From the NCBI RefSeq assembly GCF_030936135.1, contig NC_082603.1, positions 23,650,880 to 23,714,879 of the forward strand: a stretch of DNA of 64,000 nucleotides, read 5' to 3'. Positions 12,248 through 25,700 of this stretch are shown here, in pieces; the first letter of the stretch is position 1, and each line of letters opens with the position of its first letter. The notes beneath the pieces were generated by a model. That model had not been told where the DNA came from. It saw only the letters and a program-made list of their open reading frames with translations, and did no database searches. The translations under genes and the position numbers were made by a program. This DNA is from Gavia stellata (Eukaryota > Chordata > Aves > Gaviiformes > Gaviidae).

Positions 12248-15200
12248 GAAATATATTAGTATTAGAAAGCCAGCACTGTACACACAATATTTTGAGAACA
12301 GAAATACTACTAACACTACACATCATCAATATAGCTTCATCTGTGAACCAACCTTAATGAGCACATCCATATCCTTCCACACTTCCCCAACAACAGACAA
12401 ACTCCCAGCTTGCTCTCGTTAATGCAAACCTTGAGTGAAAGCTGTCCATTTATAAAGCCGCTCTCTCACCTGGGTTAAAACTGTATCAGCCATGGAGGTC
12501 AACCTGCCTGTTAAGCGTTTAGTAGTAAAGAAATCACCTCACCCTTTCCTGGGTAATCAGAAGGCAGCTGTGACTAGCTTGGCCAGAGCTTCCCTTCAGC
12601 AGCTATTTTGCCAAAGCCAATGTATTTGTCATGTCCTACCTGTTTACTTCTTTAGTAACTATGGGAGGTTTACAAATTCTACAACAGCTGCACTTAAGCA
12701 TTTTAAGGACCAGGTTTTCAAAGGTATTTAGGCATATAACTCAGTTACTACAACCAGAGTCAGACATCTAACTACCTCTGTGGCTCTAGGCCTTAATTCT
12801 ACGCAATCTATCACCGCCCAATTCCAGTTAGAGTTAATCTGAGGATTTGGCACAAACAGCTCATTTGTGTCACTTCCTCAAATCAGGATCTCTTTTCCTT
12901 TCCCAGCTCTCTCTGTATGTATTGGTTGCTTCTTTCCATCATGTTAGATTTATCCCCATTTATTGCTTACTGCTGGGACTCCATTCAGTATCTCATTTCA
13001 CCTTTAATTTAATTTTAAAGTAGGTGCTAGAAAATGGAGGTGAACAATTGGAATCTAATTTAGGTAATCAAACTATGCTGATGATGCCATCAGCTGACCA
13101 CTTTCCTATAGATACCGTGAGAAACTCTTATTTTAAATTCAAGTTCAGAAACTGCCCAAGTTTAGCAAAGACAACTTTGCTGTACATAGCAAGGCCACCT
13201 CACTCCCTCACATGCCAGTCTGGAAAGATAACAGGATGTTAGAGGAGCCTCAACCATATAGGAAGAAAACGTCCTCTAAAATGAGTCATTTAGGACAGAT
13301 TAAACAGGCCTACCCAGTTCCTGCCACACAGAGGAATGGTCAGGTACTAGTCAGGGCTGGCACATCTGGGGCTCCATTTGCAGTGCTGAATGCTGTTCTT
13401 AACCACAAAACCACCCATAGAAAATCACTGTGGAGTCAGCCATATGCCAAACTAGCCTCTAACTTACCTTATTTTGATTCATTCAACAGCCAAAAGGTAA
13501 GTGGAAAAATTATCGTAAAGAATTTTTTCACCCTCCCTGCCAGCTGTACCTGCTACGTAAGAGAATCTCTCCCAAATTCTTTCATACAAACTGTCTCCCA
13601 GATCTGCAGGGTTCAAAACTTGACTGCAAAAGGGAAAGATGTGGGAGGCAAAAGGCACAGATGTTTTTCCTAAGGAAGCTTAATTAATTGTTTTTATAGC
13701 ACATTAATGACATTAATTGCTTTGGAAGTGCCAAGTTTTTTTTATCATCACCACCACAAACAGTCATGGAGGACAAGAAGTAGTCTGACCACTGTACTTG
13801 ATGCATTGATTTTAGATTGTGATTTGAGTGTTCTGTAGCTTTTTCTTTCAATAGATAATCACAGACCACATGTCACTACAATAGAAAGCCCTTCTAGTGC
13901 AAATAAATGATGTTTTGGGGGATTAAGAGGGGGCAGAAATGGAGTGGGTTTTTTCTAATATGTTTCTATGGTGTAGCAACCTCAACTCACCTTTTATGTA
14001 TTTACTTGAGCCCACGCTGGTTTTGTTCCATTCTGAAATTATCTTGGTTCAGTTAGAAGGCACTGCTCTCAGCTGAAATAGATAAATAAGAAAGATAAGA
14101 TAGCAATTAAAGGTTGCGTTTTTCCCAGCTTCTATACGCACAGTTTGTCCTTACTGGGACTCACAGCTAGAGGACTACAGTGCCATCTCTCTCTCTGAGC
14201 AATGTTTGCAACATCATTTAACCTGCCTTCATCATAGGACAAAGTTGTTCTGAGGATGAATTATGTTAGCATATGCTAAGCAGGCAATCATTACAGCTAT
14301 AGTGCATCCCACCATCTCTTTTATATAGCTACAGACGGTTGCCCTGTTGCCATTTTGCTGTGGTCTTCCAGTTTCAGTAACACCTTATTGAAAGAATGTA
14401 AAATCCCATTAGTTTACATCCTCTATGCTATGTGATTGAAATACTGCAGTTATGTAGCATGCCAAAAGAACTAACTCCTGCAGAAACAATGGTGCTGGAT
14501 TACAAGGGAATATAACTGAGACAGGCAGACAAACATGCTTAGCTGGCATACCTCATGAGCAGCCTTTGGTCACAAGAACCTTAGGAAGGCTAGTAATGCA
14601 CTGCTATATTCTTGCCTTTTGTGTTCTTAATTGTCAACTTACCTGAAAGCACAGATGAGGGAGAATTTTTGCCATGCCAATTCTACCATGGGGTGTACAG
14701 CTGCTCCAAAGGAAATAATCTGCTGGACAACTGGTTTGGTGCTGTATTAAAAAGATCTATTCGGAGACCAGCAAGTTGGTCTGTCCTGGGTCAATTTTAG
14801 GGGCATCTCTCATGTGTCCTAGAAGGATATGGTGGTAGGCTGTACCCATTAATATTCATCCTTGTGCTGAATTCACAACGTTCCAAAAATCCTTGTAAAA
14901 TTATAATGCCTGAGTGCCCTTCTGCTCTCATCATCATCATCTTTGGACATCTGGTAGGATCCCTTTTTATCCCTTAGCACTTGTCACTGCATTGAATTTC
15001 CAGCTTTCTGAGATATGCTGGCCTCTAGGAACAAGCACAGATAGCTGCAGCCAGCAACCTCCAGTTACCAGCCTGATTAAAGGCAGAAGTTCAGTGTCTT
15101 AAATGGCAAAGAAGAGATTTCTCAAAACAAGCTGGTAGCTTTGCTGTGAATCTTGCATATCTGGCTCAGGAAGCTTAGACCTAGCGATAGTTTTCAGCTT

Positions 15201-18200
15201 CTTTAACCTCACTATGTGACCACAGAACTGCAGAGATGGTCTTGACATGTTAGGCCTGTCCACTGCAGAATGTCATTGATCTTTGTACATATAAGCAGTT
15301 ACACATTTAAGCCAATATGATTTAGAAAGTGTCCTGGTCAGCCTTAGGTTACAGGTCATATGTGGCGGTGATCTGGCTAACTGGACACATGTTAGGAAAA
15401 TTACATTAGGAAAACACAGAATGAAAATTTCAACCCCAATTAGTCCTCTGAATTCAAATTCAATAAGCCTGTACAAATACTAGTGGTAAGCAACTCATCG
15501 CATCATGGAAACAGAGTAAAACAAAATATTTTGCTTCTTCTGTATAACAGTTTACCTTTACCCTTCAGGTCACTAAATTAGAGAGTAACAGGAAGGGAAG
15601 GGTAAAACAAATAGGAACTCAAACCCAGTATATTCTTTCCCTTTGTCTCTCACAAGACAAAGCTTTTCCCATACAATCATAAAGTCCAATAGGAAATGAA
15701 TTGTGATTCAGCGAGCTAAGAAATTTCAAAGATACTAAAGCAGCAAATCAGCACAAGTAAGCCAGAGGCAGTGCTAACAAAGAACACATGCTACCAGTTA
15801 CACACTTGGAGGCTCATTTTCAGTAGCACTGAGCACTCACAATGCTAACTGAAGCCAAGCGGAATGGTAGGAGATCAGCACATCAGAAGATCAGGCTCTT
15901 TGATTTAAAGACTATCCTGAGGCACAGATAGCCTACCAGTAGGATGAAAGAATGGAAGACAATGACTGTCAGTAAGAGTCAAGCATTATGGGAAAACAGA
16001 TTGAAGTCAACAAGATAATCTCCTCCGTGTCCCACTCCTCAGAAAGGCATAAAACTCGGCACTCTAAGAATCCAGGGGTGAGAAATATTTGTGCAGAGGA
16101 AAAAAGTGGTAAGTGGTGTAGCAGGGTTTTTAGGGTGACTGCTGAACAGGTGCTTGATGGGAGTACCTAAGGGAAGGCTATTTCATTCTCCAACTGGTAG
16201 AACCCATCTCTGCAAACAGATGGTGTAGGATTCCATCTACTCCTGCAGAAGATAAAGCACAAGCAGATACCCACATACACAGCCATGTAACTTGACTGCC
16301 CAGCTGTTCAGCAATTTCCAAATCTGCATAAATATAATAAATTATGTTTTACTATGAAATATATTCTCTCTAGTACCTATAAATATGTCTTCTTATTGCA
16401 GAGTCTTGATTCAAGAGTATTTCTATGCCCTCACTCAGTAATTGCCTCACCCACTGACAGCTACAGCTCTATCAAGACGATCCTAGTGATATTCATTATG
16501 CAGCATATACAGTATTAAAATACTAAACACTTACTAAATAGTAAAAACATGTCACCCTCTATTCTTTCCCCTTACTGGCCAAAAAGGAAATGTGAATAAA
16601 GCTTGGTATTTTTGGTAACCATGAAGGAGGAATTGAATACGTGTGTATTAAACACCAGCAAAAAATTACAAGCGCTTTCAGTTTGTAAATTAGCACATTC
16701 CCAGTTGTGTCCAACTGCAGGCTTAGGACTGGATCAACAATCTCCACAAACATGAAAATGAAGCAGTGTATTTCAGACTATTTTGTCAGACTGGAGAGAT
16801 TCAACGCTTAGCCTCTTTTTAAACTTTTCCTTTACACTTCCTCATCCTCAAGACCATATAACATTAGGCATTGCCCTCAGCTGTATCCTGCTGCTGTTGC
16901 TCTATTGTGATAATTTTTTTCTGCTTCTGGAAATGCAGAGGTAGTCTGAGTGAGCTGGACCATAACCAGTATGCAGCAGTAACGAAGTCCCCATTCTATT
17001 GGATGCAGAACATAAAATTGGGAGAGACAACTAGTTTGTAGCTCTTCCGATTTTTTTAAGATAAGTGTCTCCACCTTTCCTATCACTTAATAAGAAAAAG
17101 TTGGAACGTACACATCTGGAAAGTGGGATGCTCCCAGGACCTGTGAGAGTCACTGGACATCCACGTGGATCTCTTTTTTTTTTTTGCAGCATGACCCACA
17201 CTGTAAACCTACCAAGCAGTAAACTCCCACTGCCTCCCTGATTGTAGCTGTCTTCTGAATGCAGGCAGTGTATTGCAGAGGGAGAAAAAGCACAAGTTAA
17301 TACAGCCTCAAACCCCTTTAGATAAGTAGAGGCTTTCATCTGACTAGAAAAATAGATGGAGGCAATGTATTTAACCTAGGAGAACAACTCCAAGATAAGC
17401 TTCCCCTTGGAGACTAGACACAGAGAAAAACAAGAAGATTCCAAAAGGTAAATAGGATATTGAGAAGAAGAGGCTTAGAAGAAAGCAAGTGGAAAGGACA
17501 TACCATTTTCAAGTTCTTCAGGAAAGATAATCTTTAATGGCTCCCTAGTCACCAAATCCCAAATACTGTGATAATTAAGTTGTTAGCATGCTAAAGCCCC
17601 AATTAAATACTTTATCTCATCACGCCGATGTCTAGTCAAGTCTCATACACTGCAGTAGAACTTTTTGAAAGAACAACATTTTTGGTTCCTCGTAGAGAGG
17701 GGATGGATAAAAATGTACATAATTGCTTTGCTGTGTTATGCATTAACGCTGGTTATCAGTTGTTACCAGAACTGAGCAGTTTGTGAATATGTTATTTTAA
17801 GCTACCCTTGCTGCAGCATGTAGGTGCCTTGAGTTTTGCCTATACTTGTGCAATTAAGCTGCATTTAAGTTTCCACTGCCAGGGGTGATTTCTGCGGAAA
17901 TGTGTTGTGAGCTTCTCCCCAGGACAGACTTTCAATTTATACAGATCCTGATAAAGCTTTAGTGTCAACACACTACTGAACCTTGAAGATGAAACACACA
18001 AGATTTGAGTAGTGAAAATAAAGCCAGATAACTGTCTTTTCCTCTTTTCTCTGGCTGGCTGACCAAGCTTTCCTGAACAGGAAGTCATCTTCTTATGAAT
18101 TTAATCAACGTATATAGTGGGCCCCAAGTTCCACACATCTTTCCATATTTTCACTGGCTATTACTGTTTTCAAACAGCTGTTAGTGAAAACTGCAGGAAA

Positions 18201-21200
18201 AAACTATATTCTCATAGTCTAATTCTTGTCTATATAGCTTCTCACATGCTTTGACATATTTTTTGGATGAAATGGACTATAGGTCCTATGTCCTGAATGT
18301 TCCTTGTAAGGAATTGAAGGAAAAGGAATAATTAGAAGATAAACATAAGTAAAAATACTTAGAACGAACAGCTTTCTCTAGAATAAAAGAGAACTTAATA
18401 GTGGTGCCATTAAAGTTTGCATGTGATTAATATTTACTGTGGATCATAAAACTGCATGCAAACACTTGTGCAAAACTCCCATTGATACCTACAGGGGATG
18501 TTTACATGTCATTTAGTCATAACATTCACACTTTGCAGAGGAGCTAACCAGTAAGTTGATAAACTACATTGCAACTATGCTTGCTCAGCTTAAAATATGA
18601 GAAGTAAATGTCTAAACACTGATTATGTCTGACCAGACTGCAGATAGCGCAGCTTACTCTGTGCATCCAGGCTCCCAGCTGCAGTCCATATGAGTCTGAT
18701 TCACCTTGCCCAGTAGCTAGGGCCCCAATTGAAACTCAAGTGAAGGCCAACCAAACCCAAGAGAATGCATATGTCTTTCTAAACACTAGTCACATTAAAC
18801 AACTTAAAGAGTTTTAACTAATGCACTTGAAAATGAAATGTGATGAGAAAACCATAGTCTTCTTCAGCTGGTGTACACGGAAAATATCTGATAAACTAAA
18901 GACAAGTAAATTTAAGATGGATCAGGTAAAAAATTCTTCCAACTGTAGTTAAAGAAATGGACACAAAATATTTGCAGGGATTTTTTTTTTTTTTAAGTGC
19001 AGTAATTAGACCTGTGTAGCTGTGTGTGTTTCAAGGATATCATAATCTCATCTTTCAGAGAAGGAGGTTACAGCTTGCAAAAAAAAAAAAAAAAAAAATC
19101 AACAAGGTATCTACCCCTCTTCCCTGAACAAGTACCCCTTCTCTCTGAGTGACTTAGATGGGTGTATTCATAGAAGGGTAGTCCTTCATTCCCTGAATAA
19201 CCAGATTATAAAACAGTAGGCATTGCTAAGGGCAAGAAATCAAACTTGATGGTCTGATGCAAAATGGCAATTCTTACAGCACTACTAGTAGTTCATTTCC
19301 ATACAAAGTCCTTCAAATAGCTATATAAGAATTCCACTCTTCCTTGGATATCACTGTCAACAGAATTTGCATTGCATGCAATATTTATTGCATCCTTCAG
19401 GCATTCCACGTGACTTGTCTCACACTGACATCTGTACAGGTCCAGGTGCAAGTCATATTCCCTGAGAGGTTATGGAGGAACCCCTTGGCAAAGGAGCTCA
19501 AAGAGGCAGTCAAGGGACTAAGTATCAAAATGTTTAGTTGGGATTGCACTAAGACTGTGAGATATTATGAGTTGGCTCTGTGAAAATACCTGTTCAAGGC
19601 AAAAATTAAGACACAGCAGACATTCCATATTAAGGAACAGTCTGGCACACTGGTAGCTTATTGATTGTTAATGTTTAGTATATTTGTCAAATGGAGCATA
19701 AGGAAACAATTAAGCCTCCATACTGCTTATAAGCTGTAGAACTGATTTGGTAGAAAATATCAGCAGCTTCCAGCCTGCTCTTAAAGTTTATGCAGCTAAA
19801 CTAGGCAATGCAGTTTTCTTCTGATAGTATGTCACTTACATAGCATTTAAGATCAAAATGTGCACTCTCCCCATGCTTTTATCATCAATTATCTTCTCTT
19901 TAATGAAACTGCATGTTTTAGAAACAGAAAACAATCCTGCCCTTTTAAAAAAAAGTGAACAGAACAGCAGCTGTTTACTTTGGAGTTTTCAATAACATCA
20001 GATCAACATTTCTTCCCTCCAAAAGAAGAGCTGGTTTTTAAAGTCTATTCCCTGAGCAGCATTTTCTATCAAAATACTTGTTAAGTAGCATTTTTTCTCC
20101 TCAGTTGTTGGAAAATATGCAAAACAAATATTGAAAAAAATGTAGCTTTCTTTTCACTTTAGAGAGCATACTGATTTGGGGTTTTAGCACAACTAAATTA
20201 TCTTTGAAATACGGAGATGTCTCTGATTGGAACTCCAAAATAAACAAGGAACCCACAGCCAAACCCTGGAGAAAGGAAAAAAATTACATATAAAGCAGTT
20301 ATCTCCCCTGTCAGCATGCTAAGCAAAGAATTCACCCTTGATTTCCAGCAAATATTTCAGCGAGAGAAAGATGAGGTATTTATGAACTGAGTGGTAAAGA
20401 CGAAATATGTACCTTCGTCTGTGCTCTGGAAATAAAATGAAAGGGCTCCATACTTGTAAAAGTAAACTAGATTCTTTTGAAAAAAAGGGAACATTGCAGA
20501 ATCTAAACTAATTTCCTTTGCAATATCCTCTCCTCTATTTAGGCTCCACACTAATTGTTACCTCTTCTCCTTTGGTAAGTTTTATCAAGTTTTTGTGTCT
20601 TTTTCCACTTGTTTGGCCTGCAATCTATTAATACATAACCAGGTTGTGGACATATCATCATCATATCATGTATTCTATATACCTACATGTAGCATCTATC
20701 TTTTGTCACCTCTTAAATGTCCTGGAAATACCTTTTTTTTCCCCCCCTCCCTTCAAAGAGTCTATGGTAGCAAAACATACTTCATGAGTGCCAAAAAAGA
20801 TCTACTGTAGCATGTTTGTAGGTTTTCTTCTGTTCGAAAAAGTTGTCTACACTGTAGTCTGGACAGCTTGTACAATGTATCCTCCCCTAGCGTGACTTTT
20901 TTGGGGAGTACCTTATCATCACATCATTGGACTGGTATGCATCTAACAAGGGTGATAGTCATTTGACTGCCTTCAGCACTAGCTTCACCATAGTGCTTCC
21001 TAATGGCTTCTGAACAGACTTCATGTCCATCTGGTGCCCCAAGGTGAACTGACAAAACTCACTCTGCAGCAGAGGACACGGCAAGCAGCTCCTTTTTAAT
21101 TTGAGTTTATCTCCCATTGTGCCCATCAAAGCACTGCAAGCTCTACTGAACTGGCTTTGCCTCAGTGCTGCTCCTAGCCCTCCTTCCTAGGCATCATTAC

Positions 21201-21251
21201 CTCTATTGTTATACTTCTAGCCATTCCACAGTAAGACTGAAGATGCTAAAG
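12248..21251. other. Intergenic DNA, no gene recognised
   Basis: Nine kilobases without a recognisable exon. The longest open frame (13,212-13,673, plus, 153 codons) has no motif, signal peptide or repeated structure that I recognise, and its codon use looks random. Long T and A runs occur at about 18,980 and 19,079-19,098. Distal regulatory elements for flanking genes could lie here, but I cannot show any from one sequence. Confidence 0.5.
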
Positions 21252-21758
21252 AATCATAGAATTGTTTAGGTTGGAAAAGACCTTTAAGATCATCAAGTCC
21301 AACCATTAACCTAACCCTGCTAAGCCCACCACTAAACTATGTCCCTAAGCACCTCATCCACATGTCTTAAATACCTCCAGGGATAGTGATTCAACCACCT
21401 CCCTGGGCAGCCTGTTCCAGTGTCTGACAACCCTCTCAGTGAAGAAGTTTTTCCCAGTATCCAATCTAAACCTCCCCTGGCACAACTTGAGGACATTTCC
21501 TCTTGTTCCTATCACCTGTCACTTGGGAGAAGAGACCAGCACCTACCGCTCTGCAACCTCCTTTCAGGTAGTTGTAGAGAGCGATGAGGTCTCCCCTCAG
21601 CCTCCTCTTCTCCAAGCTGAACAACCCCAGTTCCCTCAGCTGCTCCTCATAAGACTTGTGCTACAGACTCCTCACCAGCTTTGTTGCCCTTCTCTGGACA
21701 CGCTCCAGCACCTCAATGTCCTTCTTGTAGTGAGGGGCCCAAAACTGAACACAGTATT
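21252..21758 (-). mobile_element. CR1 LINE, 5'-truncated copy 2
   Basis: A second reverse-oriented CR1 3' end of about 507 bp, closely related to the copy at 7.35 kb. It carries the canonical end AATCATAGAATTGTTTAGG and the same CTCCCTGGGCAGCCTGTTCC and CACCTCAATGTCCTTCTTGT blocks. Compared with copy 1 it breaks off about ten bases earlier, just after the ACACAGTATT phrase. Only the C-terminal part of ORF2 and the 3' tail are present, so it is dead. Confidence 0.93.
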
Positions 21759-24700
21759 AATGGATGGTACCGGTCTTGAGATTTCCCCTGCTCTTTCAGA
21801 TACTTTTTGACCATGCTAAATCTTAACTATCACAAAGGCCCGTAAGCGTATCTAATCTAGAAACATACTGGGTAACTATTCTAAATCTCCTTCACCTGCA
21901 TGCCTTGAGCTAGACATAATCCTAATGATTCAGTTTCTCTGGTTCTAGACAGAATCCCCTTCAGATGTCACATGCTCTCTTCATCTTCAGTTTTTGACAC
22001 AGCTTTCACCTTATCTTGATATCCTGCTCCCAGCACCCTACTTGGAGTTGTTACAACTTGGTACAGTGCTCAATTCTTTCTTCATTGAGGCCTCCTTCTG
22101 CTGCAGGAAAAGCAATATCAAATGCAGTCTGGGTGCTTGAGTTTCCCTCTAGCCCTAGTTTCCGTTGACAGTGAAATGCCTCTTGAGTCACACTGATGGC
22201 TAGAAATGGTTTTGTTGTTTGGTTTTCTGTTTGGTTGTTGGGGGTCTTTTTGCCTTTTTTTTTTTTTTAAAGACCATCTCCTGAAACCCATAGCAAAGGT
22301 TGTCAAGGGGCTGATACTTCTTATCATATTAGTGTCCTGAACACAAAACTTAGCACTGTAAGATGATCTATACCTTATGGAAGTATTGAATGAGCATTAC
22401 ACTTACGACTTTTTGCCTTATGTTTCTGATGTGTTGTATTTTATGGAGGCCCTTGATGACAGTCCCAGTACAAGTGTCAAAATTTGATTGTCTTTTTCTT
22501 CTGACAATATTTCTATTAAAATAGATAAGTCAGAAACAATATTTTTGACCTTGTACTTTTTTGAGATCTGAGAGTACACAAGATTACGCAGCAATCTGTC
22601 AAAAGTAATATTCTATCTCTAACATGAACTTGAAGTATTTTTTTTTTTACCCTGAGTAGTTTATCCTTTGTTTTTAAAACAAAAGACATATAATATTTGT
22701 CCAAAAGTTTAGCTGACAGCAATAATTATGGCTAGTGAAGACAGAGGGACAACATTTTATGAAAGTTTGTCATTTTGACCTGACTGAATCATCTGCTGTG
22801 TTCTATTTTCAGTGTGGATTTTATGTAAAAATAGCCATAGCTTGCTACTATCACAAGTAAAATGGTTAAGGTTATTGTAAGGTCTCTTTAATCTGGAGAG
22901 AAGATATGTAAAAACCAAACTATTTCAAATCTTCCTTCTTTATTATTAAATTCATTCTGGTAACATCCCTCTGCCTAATGCATTATGCATTGAAAATCTG
23001 GCAATTAAATACTAGCTCATTGCTCAAGATTCAAGATCTATTTTAAAAATTTACTTTGTATTGCAAAGTGTCATTTGAAAGTACCTGGTGTTATTATGGT
23101 CAAATATTTTACTAGTGTCCCACTAATCCAACACAATGTGAAGGTAGCTTACCTGGAATGTTTTCACAGAACAATTGAAAGACCAAGATTATCATTACAT
23201 ACGACTTCCAAGATAAATTACAAATTTTAAAAGCTATATTTTGAACCAAGTTATTCTTATATTAATCGACATAAGTGTTTTCCATATTTGATTTACTATT
23301 TTCAATAAGTCTGTCCATCCTTCAGCTGGAGATATTAAAAGATCTGTGTTGCCTCACTTTTGTGAATTATTAGCTACTAGAATAATCTTAAGAAGCTTTA
23401 TTTACGGTTTTACTTTAATGTCTAGTACCATCTGCAAAATACATTATATCCTCTCTAAGCTAATATTTGCTGATAGGGAATCACAGATCTTTCAATAAGC
23501 AGGATCCAGAATCTTTGAAGACCTGGACTAACTCCCAACCCCCAACTGGAAGTCTGGGCAAAACCCCCTATAATTCTCGGGGTGTTAATAATAGTTTGAA
23601 AAAAAAATTGATATTGTGTACCGACAGAAAACTGATATAGCCTAGTGACTGGGGAAGAGTAAATGGAAGGTGTGATTGATATACAGATTCCCCTACCTGT
23701 TAATAAAACCCATATATTTTAAGAAATGAGAGAAAAACCCCTAAAATGCCAAACTTCATATGATAGAAAAATAATAAAATCTTAAAAATGCCTCTGACAG
23801 AAATTTGATTATCATAGCTCTACCTTCATGCAAAAAGATTGTAATAAACAAGTACAAATGTGTGTTATGGTTACATTTGGAACATTATTGACTTAATTCA
23901 GTTGCCCACCATTTAAGATGCTCTTGGTGCCTACCTAGCCTCCCGCTGTCATCCCAGAAGGCCTCTCATAGCTTCTGTGCCACATCTGACAGCCCCCGTA
24001 ACAAATTTAAAAAAAAAAATCAGACAGTACAGTATTCAATAATTCTAAGTGAAGAAATTTACTCTTGGACTTGTTATCATCTTATTTTGCTTGTACAACC
24101 AGATTTCATAAATTATATACTAGTCAGTAGCTTAGCTAAAAAATTCCATCCAACATCCTTATAATCTGTAATAGAAACAAGGATAAAATAATCATACAGG
24201 AAATAGTGAAATAGAGATTTTACACATTTAAATGCAATCCCTAGTAATTCAGGTCTTTTCTCATGCTAATAATAGAACTGCTTAGATTTAGCAGCAGGAA
24301 AGAATTGCATGTCATGGAGTGGCGTAATACAAAATGAGAAACTTTTAATATCTGTGAGAAAAATTACATTATTAGCATTCATAGCATAGCCTATAACATA
24401 CCATATTTCCATTACTTAAGAGTAGCATTTGTTTGATCTATTCAGAGCAATTGCTGGATAGGAAGATCTAATTCATGGACACAATTTTATTACAGCATCT
24501 GAGACCAACAGAACTATTGCTGCCTTTCCTGTGCACCGCAGAACTTCTGGGTAAAGACTGTAAGGACACATTCACATTTAATTATTATGAAAATGTCACG
24601 TAAAGAATGAGAAGGGAGTTAAATCACTGTACAAAGATTTAACTGGAAGCTGGTAAGGTTTTAATAACACCCTGCATGTGAATTATGCTTCCAATAACAC

Positions 24701-25214
24701 ATAAATGTATTATGAAGCTTTAGCTGGTATAAAGCAGTTTCTTATGGCTTAATGTATTTGAAAAGAGAATGGCTGTACTTTGTGGTAACAGAAATACCAA
24801 TTATGAATCAAACTCATAGTTTAATTCACTTAAGTATAGCTGCAGTTAAGGCAAAAGCCATATTTAAGTACTGTATTTTCTTCAGTTTGTGGAAGTGGAG
24901 AGACAATATTCATTTCCTCGTATTTATTGGAGTGCAATAATGAAACCCCAGCCATTCGCTGCACTGCCATGTGCCCTCTTGGCTGGTGCACCTCTCATTT
25001 TAGCTGGACTCCAGCCATACTGCAGGCCACCTCCTACTTCTGCCTCCTGCCATCCGCCACATGGAAATGGCAGTTTCTCCACTGGCCATTTCCCTTTTTA
25101 CCTACCACAGCACTTCCAGCCTCACCTCTGTACCCCAGGATATCCAACCATGCCAATGTTAGAAGCATCTACAGAAGAGGGTAGAGAGGCAATTTTGAAG
25201 GAAGCTAACACACT
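21759..25214. other. Intergenic DNA, no gene recognised
   Basis: AT-rich up to about 24.9 kb, then GC content rises. A plus-strand frame of 164 codons from about 24,889 is rich in Pro, Cys and His but resembles no family I know. The compositional shift suggests that it belongs with the GC-rich repeat-like patch that follows, not with a gene. Confidence 0.5.
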
Positions 25215-25700
25215 TGATACTTGGTGTATGAGGTGGCCGTGCCCAGGTGTTGGCGGCAATCTCTGTGAGGAGAGCTCAGGGCTGCCTCGTGCCTCACACA
25301 GCCGGTTCCAACCGGTTCCACAGCAGCCCCACCGCAGGACACAGCTGAGCCCATCACTGACACAGGTGGAGCCCCTGTGGTAACAGATTTAAGAAGGGGA
25401 AAACTCCACAGCGGTGAGGGGCCAGCAAAAGGGTGAGGGGCCAGCAAAAGGGTGAGGGGCCAGCAAAAGGGTGAGGGGCCAGCAAAAGGGTGAGGGGCCT
25501 TACGAGCACCCAGGGCAGAGAGAGGAGCAGCTCTGGGTGCCCGAGCAGAGACTCCCTGGCTGCCCCTGGAGAGACCAGGGTGGAGCAGATTTTTTCTTGA
25601 AGGACTGCAGCCTGTGGAGAAGATCCACACTGGGCAGGGGAAAAGCGTGAGCTCTAGGTTGCGTAAGCTAAGAATAGCACATGTACTTGCTCTGTCACAA
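25215..25700 (+). mobile_element. Probable fossil LTR fragment, avian endogenous retrovirus (ERVL-like)
   Basis: A GC-rich island in AT-rich surroundings. Its phrases (CAGCTGAGCCCATCAC, AGATTTAAGAAGGGG, GAAGGACTGCAGCCTGTGG, then CCACACTGGGCAGGGG) follow, in order, a common avian LTR repeat that I know from memory. The element is broken and old. Only an LTR-like part is visible, with no coding segment next to it, so it may be a degraded solo LTR. The 19-bp minisatellite has grown inside it. The exact subfamily and both ends are uncertain, and no repeat library could be searched. Confidence 0.45.
25413..25499. repeat. 19-bp minisatellite, about 4.6 copies
   Basis: The unit GGTGAGGGGCCAGCAAAAG is repeated head to tail starting at 25,413, 25,432, 25,451, 25,470 and 25,489, and the last unit is partial. 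The copies are identical over the shared part, which points to recent expansion or homogenisation inside an otherwise decayed repeat. Confidence 0.95.

Noticed and set aside
13212-13673. Plus-strand open frame of 153 codons
   Set aside because: No known motif, no supporting splice context and random-looking composition. It is not enough to call a gene.
24889-25383. Plus-strand open frame of 164 codons rich in Pro and His
   Set aside because: It lies in and next to a GC-rich repeat-like patch and runs into the LTR-like segment. No protein family was recognised.
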